Source of the DNA: Mastigocoleus testarum BC008
GTDB taxonomy: Bacteria; Cyanobacteriota; Cyanobacteriia; Cyanobacteriales; Nostocaceae
Direction: 5' to 3'
Assembly (NCBI RefSeq): GCF_001456025.1
Contig: NZ_LMTZ01000084.1
Span: forward strand, 1-64,000
Length of the DNA stretch: 64,000 nt
Position 1 is the stretch's first letter. Every line of letters starts with the position of its first letter. Under the pieces are notes generated by a model. That model worked only from the letters and a program-made list of their open reading frames with translations. It did no database searches and was not told where the DNA came from. Shown here one piece after another: positions 38,833 to 48,109 of the stretch. Position numbers and translations under genes: made by a program.

Positions 38833-38860
38833 AAGATAGCATTGCTGATCCAAATGTCAA
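38833..38860 (-). promoter_or_regulatory. sigma70-type promoter of Yfr2 copy 1
   Basis: A consensus TTGACA (38860-38855) and TATCTT (38838-38833) are separated by 16 bp on the minus strand, placing the start near 38826. Confidence 0.7.
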
Positions 38861-38961
38861 AAGCAATCAGGTGACACTTTGGTAATTGCCATATTAAGCG
38901 ATTGGGGATTGGGAATTAGGGATTAGGGATTGGGTTGATTAATGTTTAATCCCTACTCATT

Positions 38962-39050
38962 ACTGTGCGCTGTCGCGCCCCGCAATACCTATAGCTGCGC
39001 TACCTTGCGGATCCGGTACGCTACCGCTAGGCGCTAACATTACTTATTAC
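38962..39050. repeat. dispersed GC-rich palindromic patch
   Basis: Contains TAGCTGCGCTACCTTGCGGA, GGATCCGGTACGCTACC and a CTAGGCGCTAACATTAC tail shared with the patch at 27363-27587 and partly with 6783-6880. Flanking ATTACTTATTACTCATTA heptamer-like repeats follow before the purH stop. Confidence 0.65.
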
Positions 39051-39079
39051 TCATTATTCATTACTCACTGATTTTTCGT

Positions 39080-40684
39080 TCAATGCAAAAAGTGACGCAT
39101 GCCCGTAAATATCATAGTTAAACCCAGTTCGTTAGCTGCATTTATTGAGTCTTGATCGCGAATACTTCCTCCCGGTTGAACAATGGCTGTAATTCCTTTC
39201 TCGGCTGCAGTTCTCACAGAGTCGTCAAAGGGAAAGAAACCGTCACTAGCAAGGAATGACCCTTTGGTTTTTTCTCCAGCTTGTTCCAAAGCTATTTTCG
39301 CAGCACCAACACGGTTCATTTGTCCTGCACCAATACCTAAAGTTGTACGATTGGCTGTAATGACAATGGCGTTAGATTTAACGTGTTTGCAAACTTTCCA
39401 AGCAAATAATAGTTCTGCGAGTTCGTCATCTGTGGGTTTTCTTTCTGTGACAATATCCCATCTGTCAGGATCTACAGTTGCATCATCTGATGCTTGGATC
39501 AGTAAACCACCGGCAATTGCTTTTACCGTTTGTTTGGGACCATGATTTAAATCTGCTAAGGTTAAAACCCGTAATTTTGATTTCCCTGCAAGGATTTCTT
39601 TAGCTTCTGGTTCGCAACTTGGTGCAACCACACATTCCAAAAATGTCTTAGTTAGTTCGGTTGCAGTTGCTGCATCAATGGGGCGATTGAGGGCAACAAT
39701 TCCACCAAATGCTGAAACTGAGTCAGCAGCAAGTGCTTTTTCGTAAGCTTCTTTGAGGCTGTCTCCCAGTGCGACACCACAAGGATTAGTATGTTTCAAA
39801 ACTGCAGCTGCTGGTCGAACTGTAAATTCAGAAATTATTCGCCGCGCAGCTTCTAGATCCACTAAGTTGTTATAACTAAGTTCTTTTCCTTGAAGTTTTT
39901 CGGCAGCTACCCACCCACCATTATTTGTACCTGTTTGGTACCAGGCTGCACTTTGATGGGGATTTTCACCGTAACGAAGAGCTTGTATTTGAGTGCCAGA
40001 AACTTGAAAGTTTAGGGGTAATGTGGATTCAGTATCTGAAGTTTTGAGGTCTGAAGTTCCTGAGTTTGAAGTTTCTGGGTTTGAAGTTTCTGGGTTTGAT
40101 AGTTTGGACAAATATGTTGATATTGCCTGATCGTAATTAGCAGTGTGAGAAAAACCTTTCAAAGCACACTTTTGTCGAAAATTCAGGGATGCTTGACCGT
40201 CATTTTGTCGTAATTCTTGTAAATAATCTTCGTATTGTCCTGGATCGCAAAGAACTGTAAGGTGAGCAAAATTCTTGGATGCAGCCCTTAACATTGCTGG
40301 ACCGCCAATATCTATCTTTTCTATTGCTTCCGATAAAGTTACCCCCGGTTTAGCGATTGTTTCTTCAAATGGGTAAAGATTAACTACAACTAAATCGATG
40401 GGATGAATTTGATTATCTGCTAAATCTGTCAAATCTTGGGGCACATCTCGACGGGCTAGAATTCCGCCATGAATCCGAGGATGCAGAGTTTTAACTCGAC
40501 CACCTAAAATTTCGGGGGATTTCGTGTAGTCTGAAACTTTCTGAACGGTTATACCAGCTTCTTTTAAAGTTAAAGCTGTACCTCCACTGCTGATTATTTC
40601 AAAGTTAAATTCTTCAACTAAGCTTTTTGCTAAGTCAACTAAACCTGTTTTGTTCGATACGCTCAGCAGTGCTAGACGTGCCAT
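39080..40684 (-). CDS. purH: bifunctional AICAR formyltransferase / IMP cyclohydrolase
   Basis: This 534-residue protein catalyses the last two steps of IMP synthesis. The MGS-like cyclohydrolase domain occupies residues 1-195 (LALLSVSNKTGLVDLAKSL, GGRVKTLHPRIHGGILARRD, IDIGGPAMLRAASKNF). The formyltransferase domain occupies about 225-534 (LRYGENPHQSAAWYQ, LKHTNPCGVALG, KSNAIVI, GAGQMNRVGAAKIA, DGFFPFDD). Between them, residues 195-222 are an SNPETS/SNSGTS/SDLKTS run encoded by 15-bp tandem repeats, an in-frame insertion in the interdomain linker. Confidence 0.96.
   Translation of the reverse strand: MARLALLSVSNKTGLVDLAKSLVEEFNFEIISSGGTALTLKEAGITVQKVSDYTKSPEILGGRVKTLHPRIHGGILARRDVPQDLTDLADNQIHPIDLVVVNLYPFEETIAKPGVTLSEAIEKIDIGGPAMLRAASKNFAHLTVLCDPGQYEDYLQELRQNDGQASLNFRQKCALKGFSHTANYDQAISTYLSKLSNPETSNPETSNSGTSDLKTSDTESTLPLNFQVSGTQIQALRYGENPHQSAAWYQTGTNNGGWVAAEKLQGKELSYNNLVDLEAARRIISEFTVRPAAAVLKHTNPCGVALGDSLKEAYEKALAADSVSAFGGIVALNRPIDAATATELTKTFLECVVAPSCEPEAKEILAGKSKLRVLTLADLNHGPKQTVKAIAGGLLIQASDDATVDPDRWDIVTERKPTDDELAELLFAWKVCKHVKSNAIVITANRTTLGIGAGQMNRVGAAKIALEQAGEKTKGSFLASDGFFPFDDSVRTAAEKGITAIVQPGGSIRDQDSINAANELGLTMIFTGMRHFLH
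40025..40102. repeat. in-frame 15-bp tandem repeat inside purH
   Basis: Copies of GAAGTTTCTGGGTTT and variants (GAAGTTCCTGAGTTT, GAAGTTTTGAGGTCT) are repeated about five times. They encode the Ser/Thr/Asn/Glu-rich linker between the two PurH domains. Confidence 0.85.
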
Positions 40685-41035
40685 ATTTTCCCCGTTTCCT
40701 TTGGTAGACGTTCTTAAGAGCTGAAGATTATTTTACAAACTGTCAAGACAACTATGAAACAAAGAAAGCTATAAAAGTGAATATTTTTATTAATATCTAT
40801 GAAATCAGTTAACAATATCAGTTAATATCAGTCTTTTTTTATATTGCTACAATTCTTTTGCAGAAGGGAACAGGGAACGGGGAAGAGGTTCAAAAAATTG
40901 ATGTGTAGCAGTGTTTTTTGAAATTTAGTATAGCTGTTCGCTTTTCGGGGTGTATTTGATTCATCATGGCGCAGTCCGGTACGCTCCCATAGGTAACAAA
41001 TTATGGTATTAATTTCTTGAAAATCCTTAACTGTT
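40685..41035. other. spacer between divergent purH and esterase genes
   Basis: About 350 bp with no gene. It contains duplicated AATATCAGTTAATATCAGT near 40811-40830 and a short GCAGTCCGGTACGCTCCC patch near 40972 related to the dispersed palindromes. Confidence 0.5.
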
Positions 41036-41674
41036 ATGGGAGGTGGCTCTCTGTCTTTAGAAGTAATTAGCATACCCCCAAATACAGGGGATGCACCCAA
41101 AGCTTTAATTGTAATGTTGCATGGATGGGGAGCGAATTCCCAAGATTTAGCTCCACTTTCATCCTTGTTAAATTTACCCAACTATCAATTTCTGTTTCCA
41201 AATGCTCCTTTTCCCCATTCTCATTCATCTACCGGTAGGGCTTGGTACGAACTTATGAATGAAAGAAGTGGGGAGGGTTTACCAGAAAGTCGAAAAATGC
41301 TGTTGGACTGGTTGCAATCTTTAGAAAAAACCACAAATGTACCTTTATCGCGGACAATTTTAAGCGGTTTTTCTCAAGGGGGAGCAATGACATTAGATAT
41401 TGGCTTAACTTTACCTTTTGCCGGTTTAGTTTCCATGAGCGGATATTTGCATCCCAATCTAAATTTTGTAGGTAAAAATTCTTTTCCACCCACTTTAATT
41501 ATTCACGGCAGAAACGATGAAGTTGTACCATTAGCTGCTGCAATCAATGCAAAAGAAACTTTAGAATCAATGGGAGTTGCTGTCCAGTACCATGAGTTTA
41601 ATATGGGTCATGAAATTCAACCCCCAACGATAGAATTATTTCGGAATTTTGTCACCCAAATGATTCCTGATTGA
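41036..41674 (+). CDS. carboxylesterase/phospholipase-family alpha/beta hydrolase
   Basis: A 212-residue hydrolase of the phospholipase/carboxylesterase (abhydrolase_2) family. Features are an LHGWGANSQDLAPL oxyanion loop, the nucleophile elbow GFSQGG, the acid in IIHGRNDEVVP and the His in FNMGHEI. Such enzymes cleave short-chain or acyl-thioester esters. The exact start is uncertain: the first ATG (41036) lies within a GGAGG sequence that could itself serve as ribosome site for a slightly later alternative start. Single gene on the plus strand. Confidence 0.9.
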   Translation: MGGGSLSLEVISIPPNTGDAPKALIVMLHGWGANSQDLAPLSSLLNLPNYQFLFPNAPFPHSHSSTGRAWYELMNERSGEGLPESRKMLLDWLQSLEKTTNVPLSRTILSGFSQGGAMTLDIGLTLPFAGLVSMSGYLHPNLNFVGKNSFPPTLIIHGRNDEVVPLAAAINAKETLESMGVAVQYHEFNMGHEIQPPTIELFRNFVTQMIPD

Positions 41675-41825
41675 AAGTTACATACTTTTTACACATTCGA
41701 GTAAAAATCCGGAATATTTTCACGAAAAAATTCCCGCTCAATGAGTAATATATATTGGGTGGCAACGTTGGTTGCACTCAACCGGTGCTGGATGGTTTAG
41801 TCTGCTAAAGGGAGGGGCAATTATC

Positions 41826-42038
41826 ATGAAGGTTTTGAGTATTTCTAAAAAAGACATTGCAGCAATGACTCCGACTGAGGTTGATAAATTAGCCGAACGC
41901 TTGGAGCAAGATAATTACAGCAATGCTTTTGAGGGTTTGAATGATTGGCATTTGCTACGAGCTATAGCTTTTCAACGTCCAGAGTTAGTTGAATCTTATA
42001 TTCATCTTTTGGATTTGGAAGCTTACGACGAAGCATAA
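41826..42038 (+). CDS. small conserved cyanobacterial protein (DUF2555-like)
   Basis: From the ATG at 41826, preceded by a strong GGGAGG, this gives a 70-residue acidic helical protein (MTPTEVDKLAERLEQDNYSN, then NDWHLLRAIAFQRPELVESY and ending LLDLEAYDEA). It resembles DUF2555, a small family confined to cyanobacteria; function unknown. An upstream in-frame extension to 41772 is ignored because it ignores the ribosome site. It lies 112 bp before coaBC on the same strand. Confidence 0.8.
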   Translation: MKVLSISKKDIAAMTPTEVDKLAERLEQDNYSNAFEGLNDWHLLRAIAFQRPELVESYIHLLDLEAYDEA

Positions 42039-42150
42039 ATGGGGCATAAATACTTGTATTTATGGCTTTATAATTGGCTAATAGTTAGTAGTTAGTAATT
42101 TTTTGATAAACACAACCAAAACAACTAACAACTAACTATTACCAGTTTTT

Positions 42151-43350
42151 ATGTCTGATTCAAAATTAAAAAAGGTTCTTGTGGGGGTTGGTGGTGGTAT
42201 CGCCGCTTACAAAGTTTGTGAAGTTGTTTCCACACTTTTTAAAGCGGGAATGGAAGTGCGAGTTATTCTGACTAATTCTGCACAAAAGTTTGTTGCACCT
42301 TTAACTTTTGCAACTCTTTCTCGCCATCGAGCTTATACTGATGAATTGTTTTGGAGGTCGAGTAATCCCCGTCCATTACATATAGAGTTGGGGGAATGGG
42401 CAGATGTATTTGTAATTGCTCCTTTGACGGCTAATACTTTAGCAAAGTTAGCCTGTGGAATTGCTGATAATTTATTAACAAATACTGTTTTAGCTTCCAA
42501 GTGTCCCATACTTTTAGCTCCAGCTATGAATACTGAGATGTGGGAGCAGCATACGGTCAGGGATAATTGGGAAAAATTATTAACAGACAGCCGATATCAT
42601 AGTATGGGAACGGCATCTGGTTTGCTGGCATGCGATCGCATTGGGGCGGGACGAATGGCGGAACCAGCTGAAATAGTTAGTCATGTTTATTCTTTACTGC
42701 ACACAGCAGGGGAACGGGACTTATTTGGGAAACAGGTTTTAGTTAGTGGGGGTGGAACTAGAGAATATCTCGATCCCGTTCGATATATTGGTAATCCTTC
42801 GACGGGAAAAATGGGGTTAGCTTTGGCTCAAGCTGCTTTACATCGGGGAGCAAAAGTAACTTTGGTTCACGCTCCAGTCACTTGGGAACTACCTTTGGGG
42901 ATAGAGGCAATTCCTGTGGTTACATCTGAAGAAATGCAACAAGCAATTATGTTATATTTACAGATTGCTGATGTCATTATTATGTCGGCTGCTGTAGCGG
43001 ATGTCAAACCACGTCAGTATAGTAAGCACAAGTTACCAAAGTACCGCTTACCAGACAGTTTAGCTTTGGAACCTGTCACGGATATTATTGCTGAAATTGC
43101 CAGACGCAAGCAACCCCGGCAAAAATTAGTTGGTTTTGCTGCACAAACGGGAGATATTGTCACTCCTGCATTAGAGAAGCTGCAACGAAAAAGTTTAGAT
43201 GCAATTATTGCTAATCCCATTGACCAACCCGATAGTGGTTTTGGTTGCGATACAAATAAAGCCGTATTTTTAGATCGGTCGGGACAAAAGATAGAAATTC
43301 CACCTTGTTCTAAGTTGAAAATGGCACATCATATATTTGATTTTTTATGA
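42151..43350 (+). CDS. coaBC: bifunctional phosphopantothenoylcysteine decarboxylase / phosphopantothenate-cysteine ligase
   Basis: This 399-residue protein contains the flavin-dependent CoaC half (1-185) with [14 protein letters not shown], the His in [12 protein letters not shown], the PAMNTEMW substrate loop and an [13 protein letters not shown] segment with the catalytic Cys. The CoaB half (190-399) has [38 protein letters not shown] and [16 protein letters not shown]. It makes 4'-phosphopantetheine for coenzyme A. Length and motif order are normal. Confidence 0.96.
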   Translation: MSDSKLKKVLVGVGGGIAAYKVCEVVSTLFKAGMEVRVILTNSAQKFVAPLTFATLSRHRAYTDELFWRSSNPRPLHIELGEWADVFVIAPLTANTLAKLACGIADNLLTNTVLASKCPILLAPAMNTEMWEQHTVRDNWEKLLTDSRYHSMGTASGLLACDRIGAGRMAEPAEIVSHVYSLLHTAGERDLFGKQVLVSGGGTREYLDPVRYIGNPSTGKMGLALAQAALHRGAKVTLVHAPVTWELPLGIEAIPVVTSEEMQQAIMLYLQIADVIIMSAAVADVKPRQYSKHKLPKYRLPDSLALEPVTDIIAEIARRKQPRQKLVGFAAQTGDIVTPALEKLQRKSLDAIIANPIDQPDSGFGCDTNKAVFLDRSGQKIEIPPCSKLKMAHHIFDFL

Positions 43351-43589
43351 AGATTTTTTTGACATGACACCTTGTAGAGACGTTCTAGAGTCTGCGACGT
43401 CGACGTTAGCTTCTGTGAACAATTTAGTTTTATGTGAATCTTATTGGATTAAATTCATGACTTTTTGTCACTATTACACATCACACAGAGATGATTCTTA
43501 TTATCAAAAAAATTGACTGTCAAAGGGAGGGAGAAGGGAAAAAAGAAAGGCCAGAGGCAGAGGGTGAAAAGATAGAAAATCAAGGGATA

Positions 43590-44405
43590 CTAAGTAATCC
43601 CCCATGACTCGCCGCCGCAGGCTATACGAAAACCAACATTATTGCTGACAATGTTGCGCCCCGCCCAACCATAGTTTTTGCGGTACGCGGAATAGCAGAG
43701 ATAAAGATAATTGCTCCAGGAACCGCCCCGCAGAACTCGATAAGGATTATTGTCAATCCAAGCGCTACCATCACTAGGTGCGCCATTATAATTTTCATGC
43801 CAAGTATCTTGACACCATTCCCAAACATTACCGTGCATATCGTACAAACCAAAAGCATTGGGAGAAAAACTCCCCACCTCTATTGTTTGCCCGCGATATT
43901 GAACCTTGAGTGCATCATCATTGGTACAGGTAGTACCATCATAATTTGCTAAATCAGTGGTAATTGTCTTACCAAAGTGAAATGGAGTTGTAGTTCCAGC
44001 CCGACAAGCATATTCCCACTCAGCTTCACTGGGTAAACGGTATGTCTTTTCTGTTTTCTCTGTTAATTTTTTGCAGAACTCTGTTGCATCATTCCAACTT
44101 ACAAATTCTACTGGGTGTTTTTCTCCTTTTAATCGAGAAGGATTTTTACCCATAATTTCTTGGTACTGTGCTTGAGTCACTACAAACTTACCCATAAAAA
44201 AGGATTTGACATTGACTCTATGTTGAGGACTTTCATTGTCTGCAGGTGAACCCATAAAGAACTCACCACCAGGAATTTCCACGATTTCCAAAGTGACACC
44301 GTTGCCTAAATCTTCTGTAAAGTATTTGGCGCTATTGGATCGACGGTTAGTAATTTCTCCCTTTGTATTAACTGTAACTACTTCGAATTTAAAATCTTTG
44401 AGCAT
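43590..44405 (-). CDS. formylglycine-generating-enzyme (SUMF1) family protein
   Basis: A 271-residue FGE-sulfatase-type domain with EIPGGEFFMGSPADNESPQH, the KFVVTQAQYQEIMGKNPSR segment, YRLPSEAEWEYACRAGTTTP, AFGLYDMHGNVWEWCQDTW and RVLRGGSWS. True FGEs oxidise a sulfatase cysteine; most cyanobacterial relatives have unknown, possibly unrelated, roles. It is closely similar to the C-terminal domain of the kinase at 52152-54014, including TTTPFHFG(K/E)TITTDLAN, so the two are recent paralogues. No sulfatase gene is nearby. Confidence 0.88.
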   Translation of the reverse strand: MLKDFKFEVVTVNTKGEITNRRSNSAKYFTEDLGNGVTLEIVEIPGGEFFMGSPADNESPQHRVNVKSFFMGKFVVTQAQYQEIMGKNPSRLKGEKHPVEFVSWNDATEFCKKLTEKTEKTYRLPSEAEWEYACRAGTTTPFHFGKTITTDLANYDGTTCTNDDALKVQYRGQTIEVGSFSPNAFGLYDMHGNVWEWCQDTWHENYNGAPSDGSAWIDNNPYRVLRGGSWSNYLYLCYSAYRKNYGWAGRNIVSNNVGFRIACGGESWGIT

Positions 44406-44708
44406 GATCGCATTAGGTATTGGTGAGTGTTTCTGAAATTGCTACGTCATGAGTTTCTTAAACATTGCCTTCAATTCAACTTTTACAAGATCTAATTTGC
44501 ATTTCTAAAAGAGCCACACCCGTTTAAATGTCTCAACTAAATGATTTAAAGGTTCTTGAGCAAATTTTTTTAATAAAGTTTTTTAGAGATTCTTTTCATC
44601 TCTACAACGACTTGGGAGATTTTTTCGGTCAACATAGCGCTACGCGAATAAAATAGACCACGTCCTTGCAGTTAAAGTACTGAGAAAATTCCAATTAAAA
44701 AATTCCAA
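44406..44708. other. short spacer, nothing recognised
   Basis: Roughly 300 bp between two minus-strand genes. No gene, hairpin terminator or promoter could be identified confidently. Confidence 0.5.
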
Positions 44709-45824
44709 TTAATTACTTTTCCCCAAGTAACAATGACAATTGGGCTTCTCAATTAATGACTCCACCAAAGCATTGAGAGCAACAGCAGCCAATAATCCAC
44801 CCCCAAGCGTCCCACTGGTAGTAATATATTCAACGCCCGACCGCATTAACCGCCGTTTTGCTGCTGGAGCGTGACTAAAGCCAATAGGCATGCCAATAAT
44901 TAATGATGGTTGTAGTTGTCCTTTTTCAATTGACTTTAAGGCTGATATTAATACTGATGGTGCATAACCAATAACTAAAATACACCCAGGAGCAAGCTTT
45001 TTTAATTGTCGATCGCATTCCCCACTTTGCCAAAATTTTCTTTCGGCTTCGTCTACGCTATGAATGTGCGGATCTTCAATTATTGTTTTGACATTACAAC
45101 CTAAATGTGCAATACGAGTACGATCCACAGCAGCGACAACTGGAGAAACATCAGCAACAATTTCACACTTAGCTTTGAGATTGTGACGAGCGGAAGCGAT
45201 CGCACCCGAACTCAAACGTACAAAGTCTATCAAGCTGACATCACCGCAAGCTAGTACTAATTTGGAAAGTAGATCCCTTTCAATTTCATTCTTGTCAGAC
45301 AAATCTGGTAATAGTCGTTGCAAAGACTCACTAAAATCTTCGGGGTGAGCGTCACAAGCTGCATCTAAGCCATCCCAAAGTTGTTCTAATTCTTCTAAAC
45401 CAAAACTAGACTCGATTTCAAGTTGTCGTAATTGTCCCAATGCTTGGGCTTGAATATTTTGACAACAGCGATCGCGTCCGAGTAAACCTTCTAACGCTGA
45501 TGCTGTTTGTCGCAAACGCACTAACTGTTCCATCACAGATTGATATTGCTGTTGCAGTTGAGTGGTTAAGCTGTCAAAGTTTGTTGCTCCGGGATTAGTC
45601 GCTAGTAATTTGCGGATATGGTCGAGTTGAAAACCTTGGGATTTTAACGCCACAATTCGCCGTAAATGGCGCACATCATCATCTGTATAAAGGCGATAGT
45701 TCCCTGAAGAACGTTGTGCTTGTGGTAATAATCCTAACTTGTGATAGTGCCTAACCATCCTCGGAGTCAAACCACCACCAACTTCTTCTGTTAATTGCTT
45801 GATTGTTAAAAGTTGAGTTGCCAT
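44709..45824 (-). CDS. coaR: CoaR, cobalt-responsive MerR-family activator with precorrin-isomerase-like domain
   Basis: This 371-residue protein fuses a MerR DNA-binding domain (residues 5-75: LTEEVGGGLTPRMVRHYHKL, SGNYRLYTDDDVRHLRRI) and a dimerisation helix to a CobH/CbiC-like precorrin isomerase domain (about 170-360: GCILVIGYAPSVLISALKSI, GMPIGFSHAPAAKRRL). It ends in a Cys-His-Cys motif (NCHCYLG). That composition is the signature of CoaR described in Synechocystis, which activates the cobalt exporter coaT. It is divergent from a P-type ATPase whose promoter contains a matching operator. Confidence 0.95.
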   Translation of the reverse strand: MATQLLTIKQLTEEVGGGLTPRMVRHYHKLGLLPQAQRSSGNYRLYTDDDVRHLRRIVALKSQGFQLDHIRKLLATNPGATNFDSLTTQLQQQYQSVMEQLVRLRQTASALEGLLGRDRCCQNIQAQALGQLRQLEIESSFGLEELEQLWDGLDAACDAHPEDFSESLQRLLPDLSDKNEIERDLLSKLVLACGDVSLIDFVRLSSGAIASARHNLKAKCEIVADVSPVVAAVDRTRIAHLGCNVKTIIEDPHIHSVDEAERKFWQSGECDRQLKKLAPGCILVIGYAPSVLISALKSIEKGQLQPSLIIGMPIGFSHAPAAKRRLMRSGVEYITTSGTLGGGLLAAVALNALVESLIEKPNCHCYLGKSN

Positions 45825-45838
45825 GTTCTTATTTTAGC

Positions 45839-45872
45839 CCTTGACTTTAACATTAATGTCAAGGTTTAGGGT
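45839..45872 (+). promoter_or_regulatory. MerR-type CoaR operator and coaT promoter
   Basis: A perfect inverted repeat CCTTGAC (45839-45845) and GTCAAGG (45858-45864) overlaps a promoter whose -35 TTGACT (45841-45846) and -10 TAGGGT (45867-45872) are 20 bp apart. Over-long spacing bridged by a dyad is the hallmark of MerR-activated promoters. It lies 15 bp from the coaR start and reads towards coaT. Confidence 0.8.
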
Positions 45873-45877
45873 TGAAG

Positions 45878-46036
45878 ATGGGGCATGGGGTATGGGGCAA
45901 AGGGCATAGGGCATGGGGCGTGGGGGATCGGCTATGGGGAAATTAACCAATTGCTTATACCCATTACATTACTTAATTCTCCAATGCCCAATTCTCAATG
46001 CCCAATTCCCAATGCCCAATTCCCAATTCCCAATCT
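45878..46036. repeat. heptanucleotide repeats in the coaT leader
   Basis: Two blocks of short repeats fill the interval between the coaT promoter and its start codon: GGGCATGG/GGGTATGG-type units (45878-45938) and CCCAATT/CCCAATG units (45981-46036). They are partly complementary (GGGCAT with ATGCCC), so the leader RNA could fold back on itself. Confidence 0.8.
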
Positions 46037-46039
46037 CTC

Positions 46040-47989
46040 ATGACTACATACTCTCTTACTAAACCAAACTTCAAAAAAATCTTTGCCGACCATCCAGAAG
46101 CTGTAGCCGCTGCTACTTGTGCTGTATTAGTTTTAATAGGATGGCTTTTCTTAGCATTTAATTGGATCGGATTGGCTTTATTTGTGCTTCCTGCAGCCTA
46201 TGCGATCGGTGGTTATGAAAGTGCGAAAGAAGGTCTAACCACTCTGATTGAAGAAAAGGAACTCGATGTCGATCTATTAATGATAGTTGCGGCGTTAGGT
46301 GCTGCTTTTTTAGGTCTTTGGCGGCGAGAATATCATTTAATCATTGATGGTGCGGTGTTAATTCTGATTTTTGCTATTAGTGGAGCCTTGGAAGGTTACG
46401 CCATGCAAAAAACAAACCGCGCGATCGCAAGTTTAATGGGTTTAACTCCGGATACTGCAAGATTAATGTTGCGCGATCGGGAAAAACAAGTTCCAATTGA
46501 AAAATTACAAATAGGTGACAGACTTTTAGTTAAACCAGGAGAATTGATCCCCACCGACGCCCTAATTGTTGAAGGTGCTAGTAGTCTCAACGAAGCTTCC
46601 ATAACAGGAGAGTCATTACCAGTAGAAAAAAGTATTGGTGATGAAGCCTTTGCCGGAACTATTAATGGTGCAGGAGCATTAATATTAGAAGTAAATCAAC
46701 CGCCGGAAAGTAGTTTAATTCAAAGGGTAATTCGTTTGGTGGAACAAGCCCAAACCGAAGCACCTCCATCACAGATTTTTATCGAACGTTTGGAGCGTGG
46801 TTATGCAAAAGTAATTGTGATATGTGGTGTATTGCTGATTATCCTCCCCCCATTTTTATTCAATTGGGATTGGGAAACAACTATTTATAAAGCTTTGATT
46901 TTTCTGGTCGTGGCTTCTCCCTGTGCGCTAATGGCTGCAATTATGCCAGCATTATTATCGGGTATTGCCAATGGAGCACGACAGGGTATTTTGTTTAAGA
47001 ATGGGGCTCAGTTAGAATTAATCGGCAAAATTAAAGCGATCGCCTTTGATAAAACTGGAACTCTCACTACCGGAAAACCTAAAGTTAAAAAAATAATTCC
47101 TGTTGCGGATACAGATGAAAATACAGTTTTACTTAATGCTGCGGCTGTAGAAGCTTATTCCGAACATCCCATAGGTCAAGCAATTGTCCAAGCAGCTAGC
47201 GACAAACAGTTAACTTTACCACCGACAACAAACGCAGTTGCTCGCACCGGTTTTGGTATTAGTGGTGAAATTGCTGGAAAACAGGTCAAAGTTGGTACTG
47301 CTAAATTTATCGAACCAGAAATCTCTCAATTACCTGCATATTTTCCCAAAAATCTTGTTACAGCAAGTGAATGTCTAAAAACACAAGGTAATACTATCGT
47401 TTGGGTTACTTCAGATTCAGAAGTTTTGGGAATGATTGCTGTTGCAGATACAATTCGTCCTGCTGCTGAAACGATCGTCAAACGCTTAAAAAAACTTGGT
47501 GTCAAGCAAATAATTATGCTTAGTGGGGATAGCGATCGCACCGCTCGTCATATTGGTCAGCAATTAGGGATCGATGAAGTTTATGCAGAACTTCTTCCAG
47601 AAGATAAAGTAACGGTTATTCGTCGTCTGCAAAGGGAATATCAAACAGTCGCCATGGTAGGGGATGGGATCAATGATGCACCTGCTCTAGCTACAGCTTC
47701 TGTGGGAATTGCTTTAGGTAATGCGGGTAGCGATATAGCTTTAGAAACTGCAGACATAGTTTTGATGGCAGATCGTTTAGAAAAAATCATCAGTGCAATT
47801 CGTCTTGGAAGGCGTGCAACCAAAGTAATTAAACAAAATATCATATTTGCACTATTTAGTATCGCCATCCTACTAGTTGCTAACTTTACTGCTGGGATAA
47901 ATCTACCACTAGGAGTTATAGGTCATGAAGGTTCCACAGTACTAGTTACCCTTAGTGGCTTACGCTTACTTAGAAATACAAAGCAGTAA
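46040..47989 (+). CDS. coaT: CoaT, cobalt-exporting P1B-type ATPase
   Basis: From the ATG at 46040 (the in-frame codon at 45998 would translate the tandem repeats) this gives 649 residues. P-type motifs are the TGES phosphatase loop, the SPC metal site in VVASPCALMAAIM, the phosphorylated DKTGTLTTG, HP (SEHPIGQA) and GDGINDAPALA. The SPC rather than CPC motif and the absence of N-terminal CXXC domains fit the cobalt subgroup P1B-4. It exports Co(II), under control of the divergent CoaR. Confidence 0.95.
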   Translation: MTTYSLTKPNFKKIFADHPEAVAAATCAVLVLIGWLFLAFNWIGLALFVLPAAYAIGGYESAKEGLTTLIEEKELDVDLLMIVAALGAAFLGLWRREYHLIIDGAVLILIFAISGALEGYAMQKTNRAIASLMGLTPDTARLMLRDREKQVPIEKLQIGDRLLVKPGELIPTDALIVEGASSLNEASITGESLPVEKSIGDEAFAGTINGAGALILEVNQPPESSLIQRVIRLVEQAQTEAPPSQIFIERLERGYAKVIVICGVLLIILPPFLFNWDWETTIYKALIFLVVASPCALMAAIMPALLSGIANGARQGILFKNGAQLELIGKIKAIAFDKTGTLTTGKPKVKKIIPVADTDENTVLLNAAAVEAYSEHPIGQAIVQAASDKQLTLPPTTNAVARTGFGISGEIAGKQVKVGTAKFIEPEISQLPAYFPKNLVTASECLKTQGNTIVWVTSDSEVLGMIAVADTIRPAAETIVKRLKKLGVKQIIMLSGDSDRTARHIGQQLGIDEVYAELLPEDKVTVIRRLQREYQTVAMVGDGINDAPALATASVGIALGNAGSDIALETADIVLMADRLEKIISAIRLGRRATKVIKQNIIFALFSIAILLVANFTAGINLPLGVIGHEGSTVLVTLSGLRLLRNTKQ

Positions 47990-48056
47990 TTCTTTTTTTG
48001 GAATGGATCGGGATGACGGTCTTCAAACAGAGATTTTATGTTATTCCGGCAAAAGT

Positions 48057-48084
48057 AGAGACGTAAAATTTTACGTCTCTTTTC
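48057..48084. terminator. palindromic terminator between coaT and egtD
   Basis: A perfect 24-bp palindrome, AGAGACGTAAAATTTTACGT followed by CTCT, is followed by TTTT. It lies between convergent coaT and egtD and can act in both directions. Its AGAGACG core matches the centre of the MITE-like element at 51856. Confidence 0.8.
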
Positions 48085-48109
48085 AGTAAATGTCTAATGC
48101 ACCAAAAAA

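Noticed and set aside
38578..38853. 91-codon minus-strand frame across the small RNAs
   Set aside because: It reads through both RNA units, and its internal repetition comes from the RNA duplication, not from a protein.
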